NCBI RefSeq assembly: GCF_015207285.1 | Contig: NZ_JADEXD010000007.1 | Span: 1 to 64,000, forward strand | DNA from: Tychonema sp. LEGE 07203 | Lineage (GTDB): Bacteria > Cyanobacteriota > Cyanobacteriia > Cyanobacteriales > Microcoleaceae | Length of the DNA: 64,000 bases | Direction of reading: 5' to 3' | Shown: one piece after another, positions 9,223-18,618 of the stretch | How positions within the stretch are numbered: position 1 is the first letter of the stretch | How the letters are laid out: the number at the start of each line of letters is the position of its first letter | Translations under genes and position numbers: made by a program | Notes under the pieces: generated by a model | What the model saw: only the letters and a program-made list of their open reading frames with translations | Databases searched by the model: none | Told to the model about the DNA's origin: nothing

Positions 9223-9627
9223 CTAGAGGTTAGTAGAAATAGCTTGCACCGGACAAGTAGGGATGCACTGCTCGCAAACAATACAGCGCGATCGAGCAAA
9301 AGTTAATTTAAAGCTTTCTGGGTCTAGGGTCAAGGCTTGCGTGGGACATACCCCCGTACACAGGCCGCAGTGAACGCAGATATCTTCGTCTATAAGGATT
9401 TCTCGGCTGGCGAGGGAAACTCCGATATTTTGCGATCGCATCCAGTCGATCGCCGCTTCTAGTTGGTCGATGTCCCCCGATAACTCTAGCACCAGTTTGC
9501 CCACTTGATTCGGAGCCACCTGAGCGCGGATAATGTTGGCAGCAACATTAAAATCCTTTGCCAGTCGGTAGGTGACAGGCATTTGGATCGATCGTTGGGG
9601 AAACGTCAGCGTTACTCGTTTTTTCAC
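9223..9627 (-). CDS. NIL domain / 4Fe-4S ferredoxin protein
   Basis: Residues 1-75 match the NIL domain (ACT-like fold first seen at the C terminus of MetN-type transporters): VTLTFP, VTYRLAKDFNVAANIIRAQV, GKLVLELSG. Residues 80-134 contain two CxxCxxCxxxCP clusters (CVHCGLCTGVCP and CIVCEQCIPTCP), a bacterial 2[4Fe-4S] ferredoxin. The fusion is common in cyanobacteria and in archaeal methionine/sulfur genes. It probably transfers electrons to a partner that senses or uses a small molecule, and the specific partner is unknown. It is divergent from the thioredoxin-like gene at 9805 with only 177 bases between them. The opposition may be fortuitous. Confidence 0.93.
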   Translation of the reverse strand: MKKRVTLTFPQRSIQMPVTYRLAKDFNVAANIIRAQVAPNQVGKLVLELSGDIDQLEAAIDWMRSQNIGVSLASREILIDEDICVHCGLCTGVCPTQALTLDPESFKLTFARSRCIVCEQCIPTCPVQAISTNL

Positions 9628-9804
9628 GCATTTAGTCCTCAGTAATTTACCAGCAATTTTTCAGTTCTTATGTTTTAGCGCACTTTCTCTGGGTAGTGAC
9701 GTTAGCCAAATTATTTTTGAGAGATACCTGAATTTTTCAAAATGTGGTACGATCTAAAATTAAATTTAAAATAAAAACCGAAAATTAAAACCGCAATCCA
9801 TTTT

Positions 9805-10407
9805 ATGATCCCCAATTCGCCAAACTCAACTCCTGCCCCCGCACCGAAAAACTTGGAAGCAAAATCGGCAGCACAAATCAGAAACTTCCTAATTGTATTA
9901 GCAGCGATCGCCCTTTCGGTATCTGTTTTTTTAGGACTGGGAACTCAAACCCCCACAAATACCCTCACCGAAATGGCCAAAGCCTCCGCACCGCTGGAAA
10001 CAGCCTTAACAAACGGCAAGCCCACACTCATGGAATTTTACGCTAATTGGTGTACGAGCTGTCAGGCAATGGCCGGCGATTTGAGCGCCATCAAACAAAA
10101 ATATGCCGAACCGATGAATTTTGTCATGCTGAATGTAGACAACACTAAATGGCTGCCAGAAATCACCAAATATCGAGTAGACGGCATACCGCACTTTGTC
10201 TATTTGAACGATAAAGGCAGCAGAGTTGCTGAAACGATCGGCGAAATGCCGCGCACCATTATGGAAGCTAATTTAGAAGCTTTGATTGCCGGAAAACCCC
10301 TGCCTCACGCTCAAGCAACAGGTCAAGTTTCTGATTTTACCCCCGCCACAGGGCCAGTAAAAACCAGCAGTTCCGACCCCCGCGCCCACGGCAGTCAAGT
10401 ACAGTAG
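9805..10407 (+). CDS. Membrane-anchored thioredoxin-like protein (TxlA/HCF164 type)
   Basis: A Pro-rich N terminus is followed by one membrane helix (residues about 27-47) and a thioredoxin domain with the active site FYANWCTSCQAM (WCxxC). The domain then has VMLNVDN and the cis-proline segment VDGIPHFVYL. This is the TxlA/HCF164 arrangement: in plants HCF164 sits in the thylakoid membrane with its thioredoxin domain in the lumen and supports cytochrome b6f assembly. I infer a similar redox role here. The 200-residue length is typical. The C-terminal 30 residues are low complexity. The stop falls at the edge of a TAGTCAT-type repeat block. Confidence 0.9.
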   Translation: MIPNSPNSTPAPAPKNLEAKSAAQIRNFLIVLAAIALSVSVFLGLGTQTPTNTLTEMAKASAPLETALTNGKPTLMEFYANWCTSCQAMAGDLSAIKQKYAEPMNFVMLNVDNTKWLPEITKYRVDGIPHFVYLNDKGSRVAETIGEMPRTIMEANLEALIAGKPLPHAQATGQVSDFTPATGPVKTSSSDPRAHGSQVQ

Positions 10408-10466
10408 TTAGCAGTCAGTAGTCATTAGTCATTAGTCGTTAGTCATTTAGTCGTTAGTCATTAGTC
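10404..10466. repeat. TAGTCAT/TAGTCGT tandem repeat
   Basis: Repeats of TTAGTCAT, TTAGTCGT and AGCAGTCAG begin at the thioredoxin gene stop codon. Confidence 0.85.
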
Positions 10467-10850
10467 CAACGTCATCAGCAGTAGATAGCGTAGGGTGCGG
10501 ATCCATCAACAATCTGCTCGGGCAGCTCGAAAATCTGGCAGCGACGCACCCTACAAGGGCGGGTTTTACAGCAATCACAGCCTGAGACAAATAATCTCTT
10601 GACACTCCCCCACCCAACGGTAAATCGCAACAGCTTTCGGATAAAACAGTCGATCGCAACCTTAGCAAATCTTGATTGCGGGCGATCGACTACCTCTCAA
10701 GAAATATTGAAAAAATTTTATTGAGAATTTATTAAATATTATTATAATGGCAAAATGCGAAGTCTAAATACTCGATCGTTCCCGATCAAAAATAAAGCTC
10801 GATACAAATAATTTGATTGCAATCCCCCCGACTCATTCGGGAGCAGGCTG
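10467..10850. other. Intergenic region, no gene seen
   Basis: It contains an inverted pair GTAGGGTGCG/CGCACCCTAC (about 10490-10553) of the kind seen in dispersed cyanobacterial repeats, and an AT-rich stretch near 10710-10750. The minus-strand 73-codon ORF here is not coding-like. Confidence 0.4.
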
Positions 10851-11000
10851 ACTGATATCGTGGACGGTTGCATCGGAATAATAAAATCGAGTCAACAGTC
10901 AACTCTCAACAGTCAGTAGGGGCGGTGGATGGTGCGGGCGGGCCCTCTTAACCGTCAACCGTCAACAGTCACCTGACGGTGCAACCGGAATTGATATGAC
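10851..11000. repeat. Dispersed element copy upstream of RND gene
   Basis: The left end ACTGATATC...GGTTGCATCGGAAT (10851-10880) and the right end GACGGTGCAACCGGAATTGA (10975-10994, continuing TATGAC) are inverted relatives. Heptamer words (GTCAACAGTCAACTCTCAAC) fill the interior. It ends 32 bases before the RND start. Confidence 0.75.
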
Positions 11001-11032
11001 GCAGTAAATTCAAATCTAAAACCTAAAATCAA

Positions 11033-14000
11033 ATGAGCGCCGATAAACCCGGATTCAGCATCAGCAGCCTCTCAATCCGCCGCCACATCGGCACCCTGAT
11101 GCTGACACTCGCAATTGTAGTCGTGGGCATTTTCTACACCACCCAACTGCCCGTTGACTTGCTACCCTCCATCACCTATCCCCGCATCGGCGTGCGCCTA
11201 GACGCCCCCGGAATCTCCCCAGAAGTGGCCGTTGACGAAGTTACCCGCCCCCTCGAACAAGGACTTTCCGCCACCGAAGGAGTCATCCAAATTTTCTCCC
11301 GCACCCGCGAAGGACAAGTCAGCGTCGATTTATTCTTCAAACCCGGAGGCAACATCGACCAAGCCCTCAACGATGCCACCGCCGCCGTCAACCGCATCCG
11401 CAACCGACTTCCCGACAATGTGGAAGCCCCCCGGCTGTTCAAATCTGACCCTTCCCAGCAGCCTGTTTACGAATTTGCCCTCACTTCCAACTCCCTGCAA
11501 GGAGTTGATTTGCGCGTATTTGCCGACGAAGAATTATCCCGAGAATTAAACGTAATTCCCGGAGTAGCAGCAGTTGACGTTGCCGGCGGCGTACAGGAAG
11601 AAATTCAAATAAATATTGATTTAAATCGCTTGCAATCTTTAGGCGTTAGTATTTCCGATGTTTTAAACGCCCTCGAAGCCCGCAATCTCGATACATCCGG
11701 CGGGCGGCTGCGACAAGAATCGGCGGAACCTTTAACCCGTACCGTCGGACGATTTCGGAGTGCGAATGAAATTCAAGAACTTTCCTTCCAAGCATTGGGT
11801 GCTAATCCGCCAAAACGAGTTTTTTTGCGGGATTTTGCTAAAGTAATTGACGGTACAGAAGAAGAACGAGTTAAAGTATTTCTCAATCAAGAACCCGCTG
11901 TCAAAATTAGCATTCAAAAACAGCCTGACGCAAACACGATAACAGTTGTAGATGGCATCAAAAAGAAACTCGAAGAATTAAAAGAATCAGGACTAATCAC
12001 CGAAAGCACCACAATCGTTACTACCTCAGATGAGTCTAAATTCATCCGAAACTCTATCAGCAACGTCGCATTTTCGGGCTTGACTGGGGCTGTTTTAGCT
12101 GGCGCATCAGTTTTGCTGTTCCTCGCTTCCCTGCGCCAGACTTTTATTATTGTCTTGGCAATTCCCCTCGCAACTTTAATGGCGATTATATTGATGGGAG
12201 TTTTTCACCTGTCTCTGAATGTTTTTAGTTTGGGCGGTTTGGCTTTGGGTGTGGGCATTGTGGTCGATAACTCGATCGTTATGCTGGAAAATATTGTAGA
12301 AGGAACTAGCAATAAAAACAGGAAATTAACTGACAAGCAGTTGATCCAACAAGCAGAAAACAGCAGTCAAGAATTAGAATCAGCTTTGTTTGCTTCCACC
12401 ATCACTAACTTAGTTGCCGTACTGCCATTTTTGCTGATCGGCGGCTTAGTTTCTTTGCTGTTTAACGAACTAATTCTTACTATCAGTTTTTCCGTCGCCG
12501 CTTCTTTGATTGTCGGATTGACTGTTGTGCCGATGATGGCTTCTCGACTGCTACTATTGCCAGTATCCAGCGGTTTGAGCAATTTTTGGCCGCTGCGGGC
12601 ATTCAACGGATCTTTTACTAATGCTACCGCCGGCTACGGGAAATTTTTATCGGGAATAGTGCGCTGGCGGTTAATTGTAGTTGTACTGGCGATCGTTATA
12701 TTGGGCGGCGGCAGTTGGCAGATGGTCGGTCAAATTCCCCAGGAAATCTTACCTCAAATTAGTACCGGTCAAGCGAGATTGTTTGCTTTGTTTCCCGCAG
12801 GTACTAATTTGGAAACAAATCAAAGAGTGATGGCGGAAGTTGATAAAATCATGCTCGCTCAGCCGGAAACTGAATACACTTTGACTACGGTGGGCGGGCT
12901 GTTGTTCGGCAATAATACGATCGAGAATTTGCTGCGCGGCGGCAGTAATATTACACTAAAATCCGGCAGCAATAGCTTAGCTTTTGTCGAAAGAGTTAAT
13001 GAAGAATTGAAGAAAGTTAATGTACCTAAAAGAACTCGACTGCGGCTGATTCCTGAAAATGTGCGGGGTTTAGTTTTGACTAATTCTCCGGTGCGCGGTG
13101 CGGAGGTTGATGTTCTGCTTCAGGGCGAAAACGAGCAGTTATTGCTGGAAGCTGGCCGCGACATTTTGGAAACTTTGGAGGAGAAGGTAAAGTTAGCCCG
13201 CTTTCGCCCGGATACCGATCCGCCACAAGCGGAAGTGCAGATTCGCCCTAATTGGGAACAAGCCGAAATCTACGGGTTGAGTGCGAGGCAAATTGGTGAG
13301 ACAATTCAGACAGCAATTCAAGGCGCTATTCCTACGCAGTTGCAGCGGGGAAACCGTTTGGTTGATGTGCGGGTACAGTTCGATCGCGATTCTGTCAAGT
13401 CGATTTCGGAACTAAAGTTTATTCCTTTAACTGCGAGAAATAACACTCAGATCCGGTTGGGAGATGTGGCGAACATTCAAGTAGGAAAAGCACCGGGAGA
13501 AATTCAAAGACTCAACCAGCGGCAAGTTTTTTTGATTGCGGGAAATCTTAATAAGGGCGCAAGTTTGGGGGATGCTTTGAAACAAGTAAATGCTGTTTTG
13601 GCGGACATCAAATTGCCGCCGGGAGTGCGAGTGATTCCGAGTGCGGCGGCGGAAACTAACCGGGAATTGCAAAGTTCGCTGAAGATTTTGGGCGGATTGG
13701 CGGCGTTTTTGGTATTTGTGGTGATGGCGGTGCAGTACAATTCGCTTGTCGATCCGCTGGTAATTGTGCTGACGGTGCCGCTGGCTTTGGCTGGGGGGAT
13801 TTTGGGGCTGTACGCGACTAAAACTGCGATCGGCGCGACGGTGATTGTGGGGGCGATTTTGCTGGTGGGAATTGTGGTAAATAATGCGATTATTATGGTG
13901 GAATTGGCGAACCAAATTCGGGAAGACGAAAAGGTCGATCGCGCCACGGCAATTCTCATGGCTGCACCTCAACGTTTGCGTCCAATTTTGATGACAACTA

Positions 14001-14242
14001 TCACCACAGTTTTGGGTTTGTTTCCCCTAGCTTTGGGAATTGGAGAAGGTTCGGAATTTTTGCAACCTTTGGGGGTTGTGGTGTTTTCCGGTTTGTCGCT
14101 GGCAACGCTGCTGACACTGTTTATCATTCCGTGTTTTTACATTTTGCTGCACGATTTCTTCGGGATATTTGCAGGGAAGAAGAAACCGCAGGCGGTTGCT
14201 ATTCCCGTGCAGAAGGCGGGGCGAAAGAATGCGAATTTGTAA
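11033..14242 (+). CDS. RND-family efflux permease (AcrB/HAE type)
   Basis: The 1069-residue protein is of normal length for a proton-driven RND inner-membrane exporter. The N-terminal helix is followed by TTQLPVDLLPSITYPRIGV, a large periplasmic porter loop (about 45-340), helices 2-6, a second periplasmic loop, and helices 8-12 ending at LFIIPCFYILLHDFFGIF. The TM4 motif is VGIVVDNSIVMLENI, where many HAE1 proteins have VDDAIVVVEN, so one Asp of the proton relay pair is Asn. This variant is common in the wider HAE family. No membrane-fusion or TolC-like partner is adjacent, so the partner must be encoded elsewhere. The substrate cannot be predicted. Confidence 0.93.
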   Translation: MSADKPGFSISSLSIRRHIGTLMLTLAIVVVGIFYTTQLPVDLLPSITYPRIGVRLDAPGISPEVAVDEVTRPLEQGLSATEGVIQIFSRTREGQVSVDLFFKPGGNIDQALNDATAAVNRIRNRLPDNVEAPRLFKSDPSQQPVYEFALTSNSLQGVDLRVFADEELSRELNVIPGVAAVDVAGGVQEEIQINIDLNRLQSLGVSISDVLNALEARNLDTSGGRLRQESAEPLTRTVGRFRSANEIQELSFQALGANPPKRVFLRDFAKVIDGTEEERVKVFLNQEPAVKISIQKQPDANTITVVDGIKKKLEELKESGLITESTTIVTTSDESKFIRNSISNVAFSGLTGAVLAGASVLLFLASLRQTFIIVLAIPLATLMAIILMGVFHLSLNVFSLGGLALGVGIVVDNSIVMLENIVEGTSNKNRKLTDKQLIQQAENSSQELESALFASTITNLVAVLPFLLIGGLVSLLFNELILTISFSVAASLIVGLTVVPMMASRLLLLPVSSGLSNFWPLRAFNGSFTNATAGYGKFLSGIVRWRLIVVVLAIVILGGGSWQMVGQIPQEILPQISTGQARLFALFPAGTNLETNQRVMAEVDKIMLAQPETEYTLTTVGGLLFGNNTIENLLRGGSNITLKSGSNSLAFVERVNEELKKVNVPKRTRLRLIPENVRGLVLTNSPVRGAEVDVLLQGENEQLLLEAGRDILETLEEKVKLARFRPDTDPPQAEVQIRPNWEQAEIYGLSARQIGETIQTAIQGAIPTQLQRGNRLVDVRVQFDRDSVKSISELKFIPLTARNNTQIRLGDVANIQVGKAPGEIQRLNQRQVFLIAGNLNKGASLGDALKQVNAVLADIKLPPGVRVIPSAAAETNRELQSSLKILGGLAAFLVFVVMAVQYNSLVDPLVIVLTVPLALAGGILGLYATKTAIGATVIVGAILLVGIVVNNAIIMVELANQIREDEKVDRATAILMAAPQRLRPILMTTITTVLGLFPLALGIGEGSEFLQPLGVVVFSGLSLATLLTLFIIPCFYILLHDFFGIFAGKKKPQAVAIPVQKAGRKNANL

Positions 14243-14279
14243 AATGTAGTGTCAGCAAATACGCGCTTTCCCGCAATCC

Positions 14280-14410
14280 GGCAGGGGTTTAAACCCCTGC
14301 CTCATAGCGAAAGTCGGTTAAAACCGACTGTAGGTTTTGACGGGAAGTGCGATCGATTTCAGTCCTCTTTCAGAGGACTTTCGCTATGAGACAGGGAATT
14401 CATTCCCTGT
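14280..14410. repeat. Cloverleaf-like nested inverted repeat
   Basis: The hairpins are GGCAGGGGTTTAAACCCC-type (14280-14301), AGTCGGTT/AACCGACT (14312-14329), AGTCCTC/GAGGACT (14361-14379) and ACAGGGAA/TTCCCTGT (14391-14410). A long-range perfect 15-base pair, CTCATAGCGAAAGTC (14301-14315) with GACTTTCGCTATGAG (14376-14390), encloses the middle two. It lies 38 bases after the RND stop. Confidence 0.85.
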
Positions 14411-14598
14411 CGGACTGTCGGACTTACAAAGAATACCGATACAGCATTTAATGTTCAGTTGAACCGCCTAAAATGAGTCTGTAAGGTCGTCATTACATAT
14501 TTTTTCACCCCCCAAGATAAATTCAAGACTGACGCAGCATACGATAAATGATGCAAGATTTCAGTTAAAATAGAGCTTATTTACGCTGAAATATCTTT

Positions 14599-15729
14599 AT
14601 GCTAATTTTACCAAAACATGAAAGACAAATTGACTGGTCGTTCTCATTTATAAATCAACCCATTAATTCCAAGTGGGCGACGATTGTCAGTGGCGATCGC
14701 AAAAAAGTCACTTTAGTCGATCGCAACTTGTCGCCAAAATACGAATACCAGCTTCCCGACGCAATTAGCTGTTTAGCCACCAGCCCCGAAGGCGATATGC
14801 TGGCAGCAATTATGGCAAATGGCAATCACTTAGCAATTGTGACAGCAGAAAACCAGCTAGTTTTTGAAGAACAGCTACCTAATCCTCCTGTTAAGTTTTC
14901 ACATTTGCATAACAAGAATGGATTTCAGGACTGCTGGTTTGATGCAGACGGCTTGCGTTTTTGGTGCATGAAATTAATTGAATTCAAGGAAGTCGAGATT
15001 CAAATTCGCGATACCAATTCGTGGCAAATTAAGCTAAAACTTTTGCTCAAAAACCCTTTTGGATGGAGTTCCTTCTCGTTTCACCCGCACCCAGAAAATC
15101 AAATTTTAGCTCTTTCGGCTGCTGCGGGTCAGGACGGACAGCAAATCTACTGGCTTTATGATGATGGTATGAAAATTCACACTGTGGAGGTTCCCTGTCT
15201 CTATGACACAACTCCTCCAGAATTTCATCCTGCTGGCGGCGAATTTTTCGTTATAAATAATTACGATGGACAAATCAGCCGATTCACTTTTCCTGACTGC
15301 AATCTACTTGGAATATGCGAATGCCCTTGTGAAGATTCGGATGATTGCTTTAGGTACTCTATGTGCTACCTATCAGATAATCGCCTTCTAGTCAACACAG
15401 ATGAAGGGAGAATGTACATCATCGATATTGACAAAATGGAGATATCAGATGAACTGATTTTAAGCGGTCATGAACCGCGTCCGTGTAAAGAACTTTACCC
15501 TACTCTCAAGGATCTTAAAGAACAGCTTTGCAGCGACTTGGACTGCTTTTATAGATTTGATTCAGATAGCATTCTTTCCGTTCACTCACAACTGCCGAGT
15601 CAAAAGCCTGACTCTAAACAGAAGACATTAGTTATCTTCGGGGGAAAAGAGCTGTTTGGTTCCTTGACGAAGGTACAACAATCCGCACCCTACAGTAAAT
15701 TATTCATTCAATCTTTGGGAATCTCTTAA
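14599..15729 (+). CDS. Hypothetical beta-propeller-like protein
   Basis: The 376-residue soluble protein has no signal peptide or membrane helix. Repeated segments of about 45 residues have a WD/YVTN-like pattern: TIVSGDRKKVTLVDRNL, DAISCLATSPEGDMLAAI, FHPHPENQILALSAAAGQ and SDNRLLVNTDEGRMYIID. This suggests a divergent six- or seven-blade propeller. Cysteines cluster in ICECPCEDSDDC (about 238-249) and elsewhere, which is unusual for a cytosolic propeller. I see no enzymatic domain. It stands alone between repeat elements, so its context gives no clue. The family is unrecognised. Confidence 0.7.
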   Translation: MLILPKHERQIDWSFSFINQPINSKWATIVSGDRKKVTLVDRNLSPKYEYQLPDAISCLATSPEGDMLAAIMANGNHLAIVTAENQLVFEEQLPNPPVKFSHLHNKNGFQDCWFDADGLRFWCMKLIEFKEVEIQIRDTNSWQIKLKLLLKNPFGWSSFSFHPHPENQILALSAAAGQDGQQIYWLYDDGMKIHTVEVPCLYDTTPPEFHPAGGEFFVINNYDGQISRFTFPDCNLLGICECPCEDSDDCFRYSMCYLSDNRLLVNTDEGRMYIIDIDKMEISDELILSGHEPRPCKELYPTLKDLKEQLCSDLDCFYRFDSDSILSVHSQLPSQKPDSKQKTLVIFGGKELFGSLTKVQQSAPYSKLFIQSLGIS

Positions 15730-15833
15730 GGATTTTGAATTTTCAATAACAGGCAAGATGCCTGTTCCACAAAGAAAGAATCAGTTTTATTGTGGGGAGT
15801 AGGGGTTGGGCATCCTGCCCGCCCCTAACGCGA

Positions 15834-16024
15834 CTGATATCAAATCCGGTGGCATCGGAATTAACATTACCCACAATCAGGACACGGCAGTGCCGTTTCC
15901 CTACAATTAATCGGGCGATATTTAAATCTCTGATGGAGTGCTGATGATTATTTTGGAGTAGGGAAACGGCATTGCCGTGTCCTCCGTTGCCTATCATCTC
16001 GCTCATGAAACCGGAATTGATATG
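15834..16024. repeat. Dispersed element containing a 25-bp inverted repeat
   Basis: The outer ends are CTGATATCAAATCCGGTGGC (15834-15853) and ATGAAACCGGAATTGATATG (16004-16023). Nested inside, 15880-15904 and 15958-15982 are inverted with 24 of 25 bases matching (GGACACGGCAGTGCCGTTTC and partner), each arm itself being partly palindromic. Confidence 0.85.
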
Positions 16025-16126
16025 ACGCACCCTACGAGAATTAGTCTGTCAGGTGTATTTGACATCATACCTTTATATGTTACAATATGTACTACACGCA
16101 AATTAGCAGAAGAAACTTAAACCAAA

Positions 16127-17308
16127 ATGCCCTACGAAAAATTAGAAATATCAACCCCAAAACCAGTATTATCTTGGGCAAATCACGCCCTGGGCGAAAA
16201 AGAAACCAAGATGGCCGCCAATGTCGCATCTTTGCCCTTTGTATTCAAACACGTAGCACTAATGCCCGACGTACATTTAGGAAAAGGTGCTTTAGTCGGT
16301 TCAGTAATTGCCACAAAAGAAGCGATTATTCCGGCGGCTGTGGGCGTGGATATTGGCTGCGGGATGGCGGCCGTAAAAATGCCTTTCACCGCCAACAAAT
16401 TAGAAGGCAAACTCAAACAAATTCGCCTCGATATCGAAGCAGCAATTCCCGTCGGATTTGCTGAAAACAAAGAAGTGGAAAAATCTGTCACCAACTGGCA
16501 GAAATGGAGCGATTTCAAGGAACTTCATCAAGGCGTGCAGCACCAAGATAATAAAGCCTTAAAACAGTTAGGTTCCCTGGGAGGCGGCAATCATTTTATT
16601 GAGGTTTGTGTTGATACGGAAAACTTTGTTTGGCTGATGCTGCATTCCGGTTCTCGCGGCATTGGAAATTTGCTCGCACAGCAGCATATCGAGACGGCGA
16701 AAGATTTAGCTAAACTGGCAGAAATTAATCTGGCTGACAAAGATTTGGCTTATTTTGTGGCGGGTACGCGGGAGTTTGCGGCTTACTGGCACGATTTGCA
16801 GTGGGCGCAGGATTATGCTCGTTTTAATCGCGATATAATGATGAATCGGTTTAAGCGGATTGTGGAAAAGCACGTGGCGGGCGGCAAATCTGTTAAGCCG
16901 TTATTAGAGGTGAATTGCCACCACAATTATGCGGAAAAAGAGGTGCATTTTGGGGAAGATGTGTATGTTACTCGCAAGGGTGCCGTGCGGGCGGATGTTG
17001 AGGATTACGGGATTATTCCGGGTTCGATGGGGGCGAAGTCTTTTATTGTTAAAGGGAAGGGAAATGTTGAAAGTTACTGCAGTTGCAGTCACGGTGCGGG
17101 GCGGTTGATGTCTCGCACTAAGGCGAAAAATGTATTTACTCTTGATGATTTTGTGCGGCAGACTGACGGGGTTGAGTGCCGCAAAGATGAGCAATTTTTA
17201 GATGAAATTCCTGGGGCTTATAAACCGATTGAGGAGGTGATGAATCAGCAGTCGGATTTGGTGGAAGTGGTGGCGACTCTCAAGCAAGTGGTTTGCGTTA
17301 AGGGGTGA
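16127..17308 (+). CDS. rtcB: RNA-splicing ligase RtcB
   Basis: RtcB joins RNA 2',3'-cyclic phosphate or 3'-phosphate ends to 5'-OH ends using GTP and Mn2+, in tRNA splicing or RNA repair. All signature blocks are present: MPDVHLGKGALVGSV, VGVDIGCGM (metal Asp and Cys), GSLGGGNHFIEV, LHSGSRGIGN, EVNCHHNYAE, RKGAVRA, IPGSMGAKSFIV, and SCSHGAGRLMSR, whose His becomes guanylylated. The 393 residues fit the shorter RtcB subgroup. No archease or RtcA gene is adjacent. The downstream gene is convergent. The stop is 13 bases before a dispersed element. Confidence 0.95.
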   Translation: MPYEKLEISTPKPVLSWANHALGEKETKMAANVASLPFVFKHVALMPDVHLGKGALVGSVIATKEAIIPAAVGVDIGCGMAAVKMPFTANKLEGKLKQIRLDIEAAIPVGFAENKEVEKSVTNWQKWSDFKELHQGVQHQDNKALKQLGSLGGGNHFIEVCVDTENFVWLMLHSGSRGIGNLLAQQHIETAKDLAKLAEINLADKDLAYFVAGTREFAAYWHDLQWAQDYARFNRDIMMNRFKRIVEKHVAGGKSVKPLLEVNCHHNYAEKEVHFGEDVYVTRKGAVRADVEDYGIIPGSMGAKSFIVKGKGNVESYCSCSHGAGRLMSRTKAKNVFTLDDFVRQTDGVECRKDEQFLDEIPGAYKPIEEVMNQQSDLVEVVATLKQVVCVKG

Positions 17309-17320
17309 CAGAAATTGGTT

Positions 17321-17479
17321 TATATCAATTCCGGTTGTGCCGTCAGGTGACTGTTGACTGTTGACTGTTGACAGTTGATTGTTGACTGTTGACTGTTGAC
17401 TGTTGACTGCTGACTGTTGACTGTTGACTGTTGACTGTTGACTCGATTTTATTATTACTATGCAACCGGAAACGATATT
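17321..17479. repeat. Dispersed element with TTGACTG heptamers inside
   Basis: The ends are TATATCAATTCCGGTTGTGC (17321-17340) and TGCAACCGGAAACGATATTA (17461-17480). The interior has about 14 copies of the heptamer TTGACTG (17347-17441). It lies between convergent genes. Confidence 0.85.
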
Positions 17480-17585
17480 ATTTGTACTTGACTTACCTGA
17501 AAAGTTGTGTATGGGAAAAGGGGGGAAATCAAGTTGCTTTCGATTTCCTCCTGTTGACAAATGCTTTGTTTTGTGAGGCTATTTG

Positions 17586-17957
17586 CTAACAAGCCATCTG
17601 CTTCCACTCAATTTCTAGCAAGCGCATCAATCTTTCGTCGCCTTTGGCTTTGGCTACTTGCTGTCGGCGATCGAGAATGCTGCAAATATGCGCCCGGTGG
17701 ACTTGGGCTATATCCTTAAGTGTTGGGGAAGATGGAGTCGCCGCTGCGCTGCTAGCTGCTGCGATATCCTGCTGGGCTTGAAAATTTTGCTTTGTGGTAG
17801 AGTTTGCGCTCCCGTATTTTTGGGGCACGGGAATGTGTCTGGGATACCGATAGTTCCAGTCTCGATCTCGTCGATATTTGCCCGCGATTTCGCCTTGGAT
17901 GGTATCGACTGTCGGAATGTCGTATTCGTAGTTTGCGCCGCGATAAGTGAGTTGCAT
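17586..17957 (-). CDS. DUF4278-domain protein
   Basis: The protein opens MQLTYRGANYEYDIPTVDTI, the conserved start of cyanobacterial DUF4278 proteins. An upstream ATG three codons earlier (17966) is possible, but family members begin at MxLTYRG, so 17957 is chosen. The middle carries an RRDRDWNYRYPRHIPVPQ segment, then a low-complexity Ala/Ser/Gln linker. The C terminus LMRLLEIEWKQMAC is helical. The function is unknown. It is convergent with rtcB across a repeat element. Confidence 0.8.
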   Translation of the reverse strand: MQLTYRGANYEYDIPTVDTIQGEIAGKYRRDRDWNYRYPRHIPVPQKYGSANSTTKQNFQAQQDIAAASSAAATPSSPTLKDIAQVHRAHICSILDRRQQVAKAKGDERLMRLLEIEWKQMAC

Positions 17958-18099
17958 ATTTTTCATATTGAGATAAAAAGAGCAGTCAGGTCAGGTGTGA
18001 TTTTTGTACCTAAAAAGGTTTGAGTTTCTGTATTCAATTATACTTTTTTTTAACTAAAATGCGTTAGTTACACAAATTAATATTGAGAGGCGAAAAGAA

Positions 18100-18133
18100 C
18101 TCGATTAAGCCCGCGACTGCGGGTTTAATCGAG
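18100..18133 (-). terminator. Strong 15-bp hairpin downstream of BON gene
   Basis: CTCGATTAAGCCCGC (18100-18114) pairs with GCGGGTTTAATCGAG (18119-18133) with one G-T pair and a four-base loop. On the minus strand it follows the BON-domain gene and leads into TTCTTTT; on the plus strand it is followed by CTTTTGAGTTTTTTT. It could act in both directions. Confidence 0.75.
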
Positions 18134-18187
18134 CTTTTGAGTTTTTTTGCTCGCCGCCAGAAGTGAAACTGCTGCGGTTCCAAAGAA

Positions 18188-18532
18188 CTACCCGACTGTC
18201 ACTTGATCCGTTTGGACTGCCGTCGCGCCCTCTTCAGCAGAGGCGATCGCCACTAACTTGTCGAGAATTGCCTGACTGGCAACTTGACCTTTGAGGACAA
18301 CCGTGCTGCTGAGCTGAGCCACATAAACAGTCTCGATATCAGCAACTTCTGAATCGCTGTCAAAAGCCAAAGCTACCCGCTTCGCCAAGCCGCTTTCGTC
18401 AAAATTGCCGTCCGGGCCGACTTTAGCAGGAGCGATCGATTGGGCTTGGGCTGCTTGCTGTACTACTTGTGTCATCGGTTGAGCCTGGGGTTCAGGCTTT
18501 TCGAGTCCGAACAGTCTTTTAAACCAACCCAT
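18188..18532 (-). CDS. BON-domain-like small protein
   Basis: The 114-residue protein starts MGWFKRLFGLEKPEPQ, an amphipathic, basic N terminus. It has a short Gln/Ala linker and a C-terminal domain (about 40-114) with the BON pattern VYVAQLSSTVVLKGQVASQA followed by LVAIASAEEGATAVQTDQVTV. BON domains bind membranes or ligands in periplasmic and cytoplasmic proteins. No signal peptide is visible, so a peripheral membrane location via the N-terminal helix is an inference. A strong hairpin follows the gene. It stands alone. Confidence 0.7.
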   Translation of the reverse strand: MGWFKRLFGLEKPEPQAQPMTQVVQQAAQAQSIAPAKVGPDGNFDESGLAKRVALAFDSDSEVADIETVYVAQLSSTVVLKGQVASQAILDKLVAIASAEEGATAVQTDQVTVG

Positions 18533-18618
18533 AGTAGTCTCCTGAAAATATACTTTTTACAAAGATAGCTCTAGAATTCCCAAAGACTCGTAATTGTTGC
18601 AAAACTAAGCGAAATTTA

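Noticed and set aside
14280-14410. Possible tRNA-like gene
   Set aside because: The cloverleaf fold lacks the T-loop GGTTCRA and any anticodon arm consensus.
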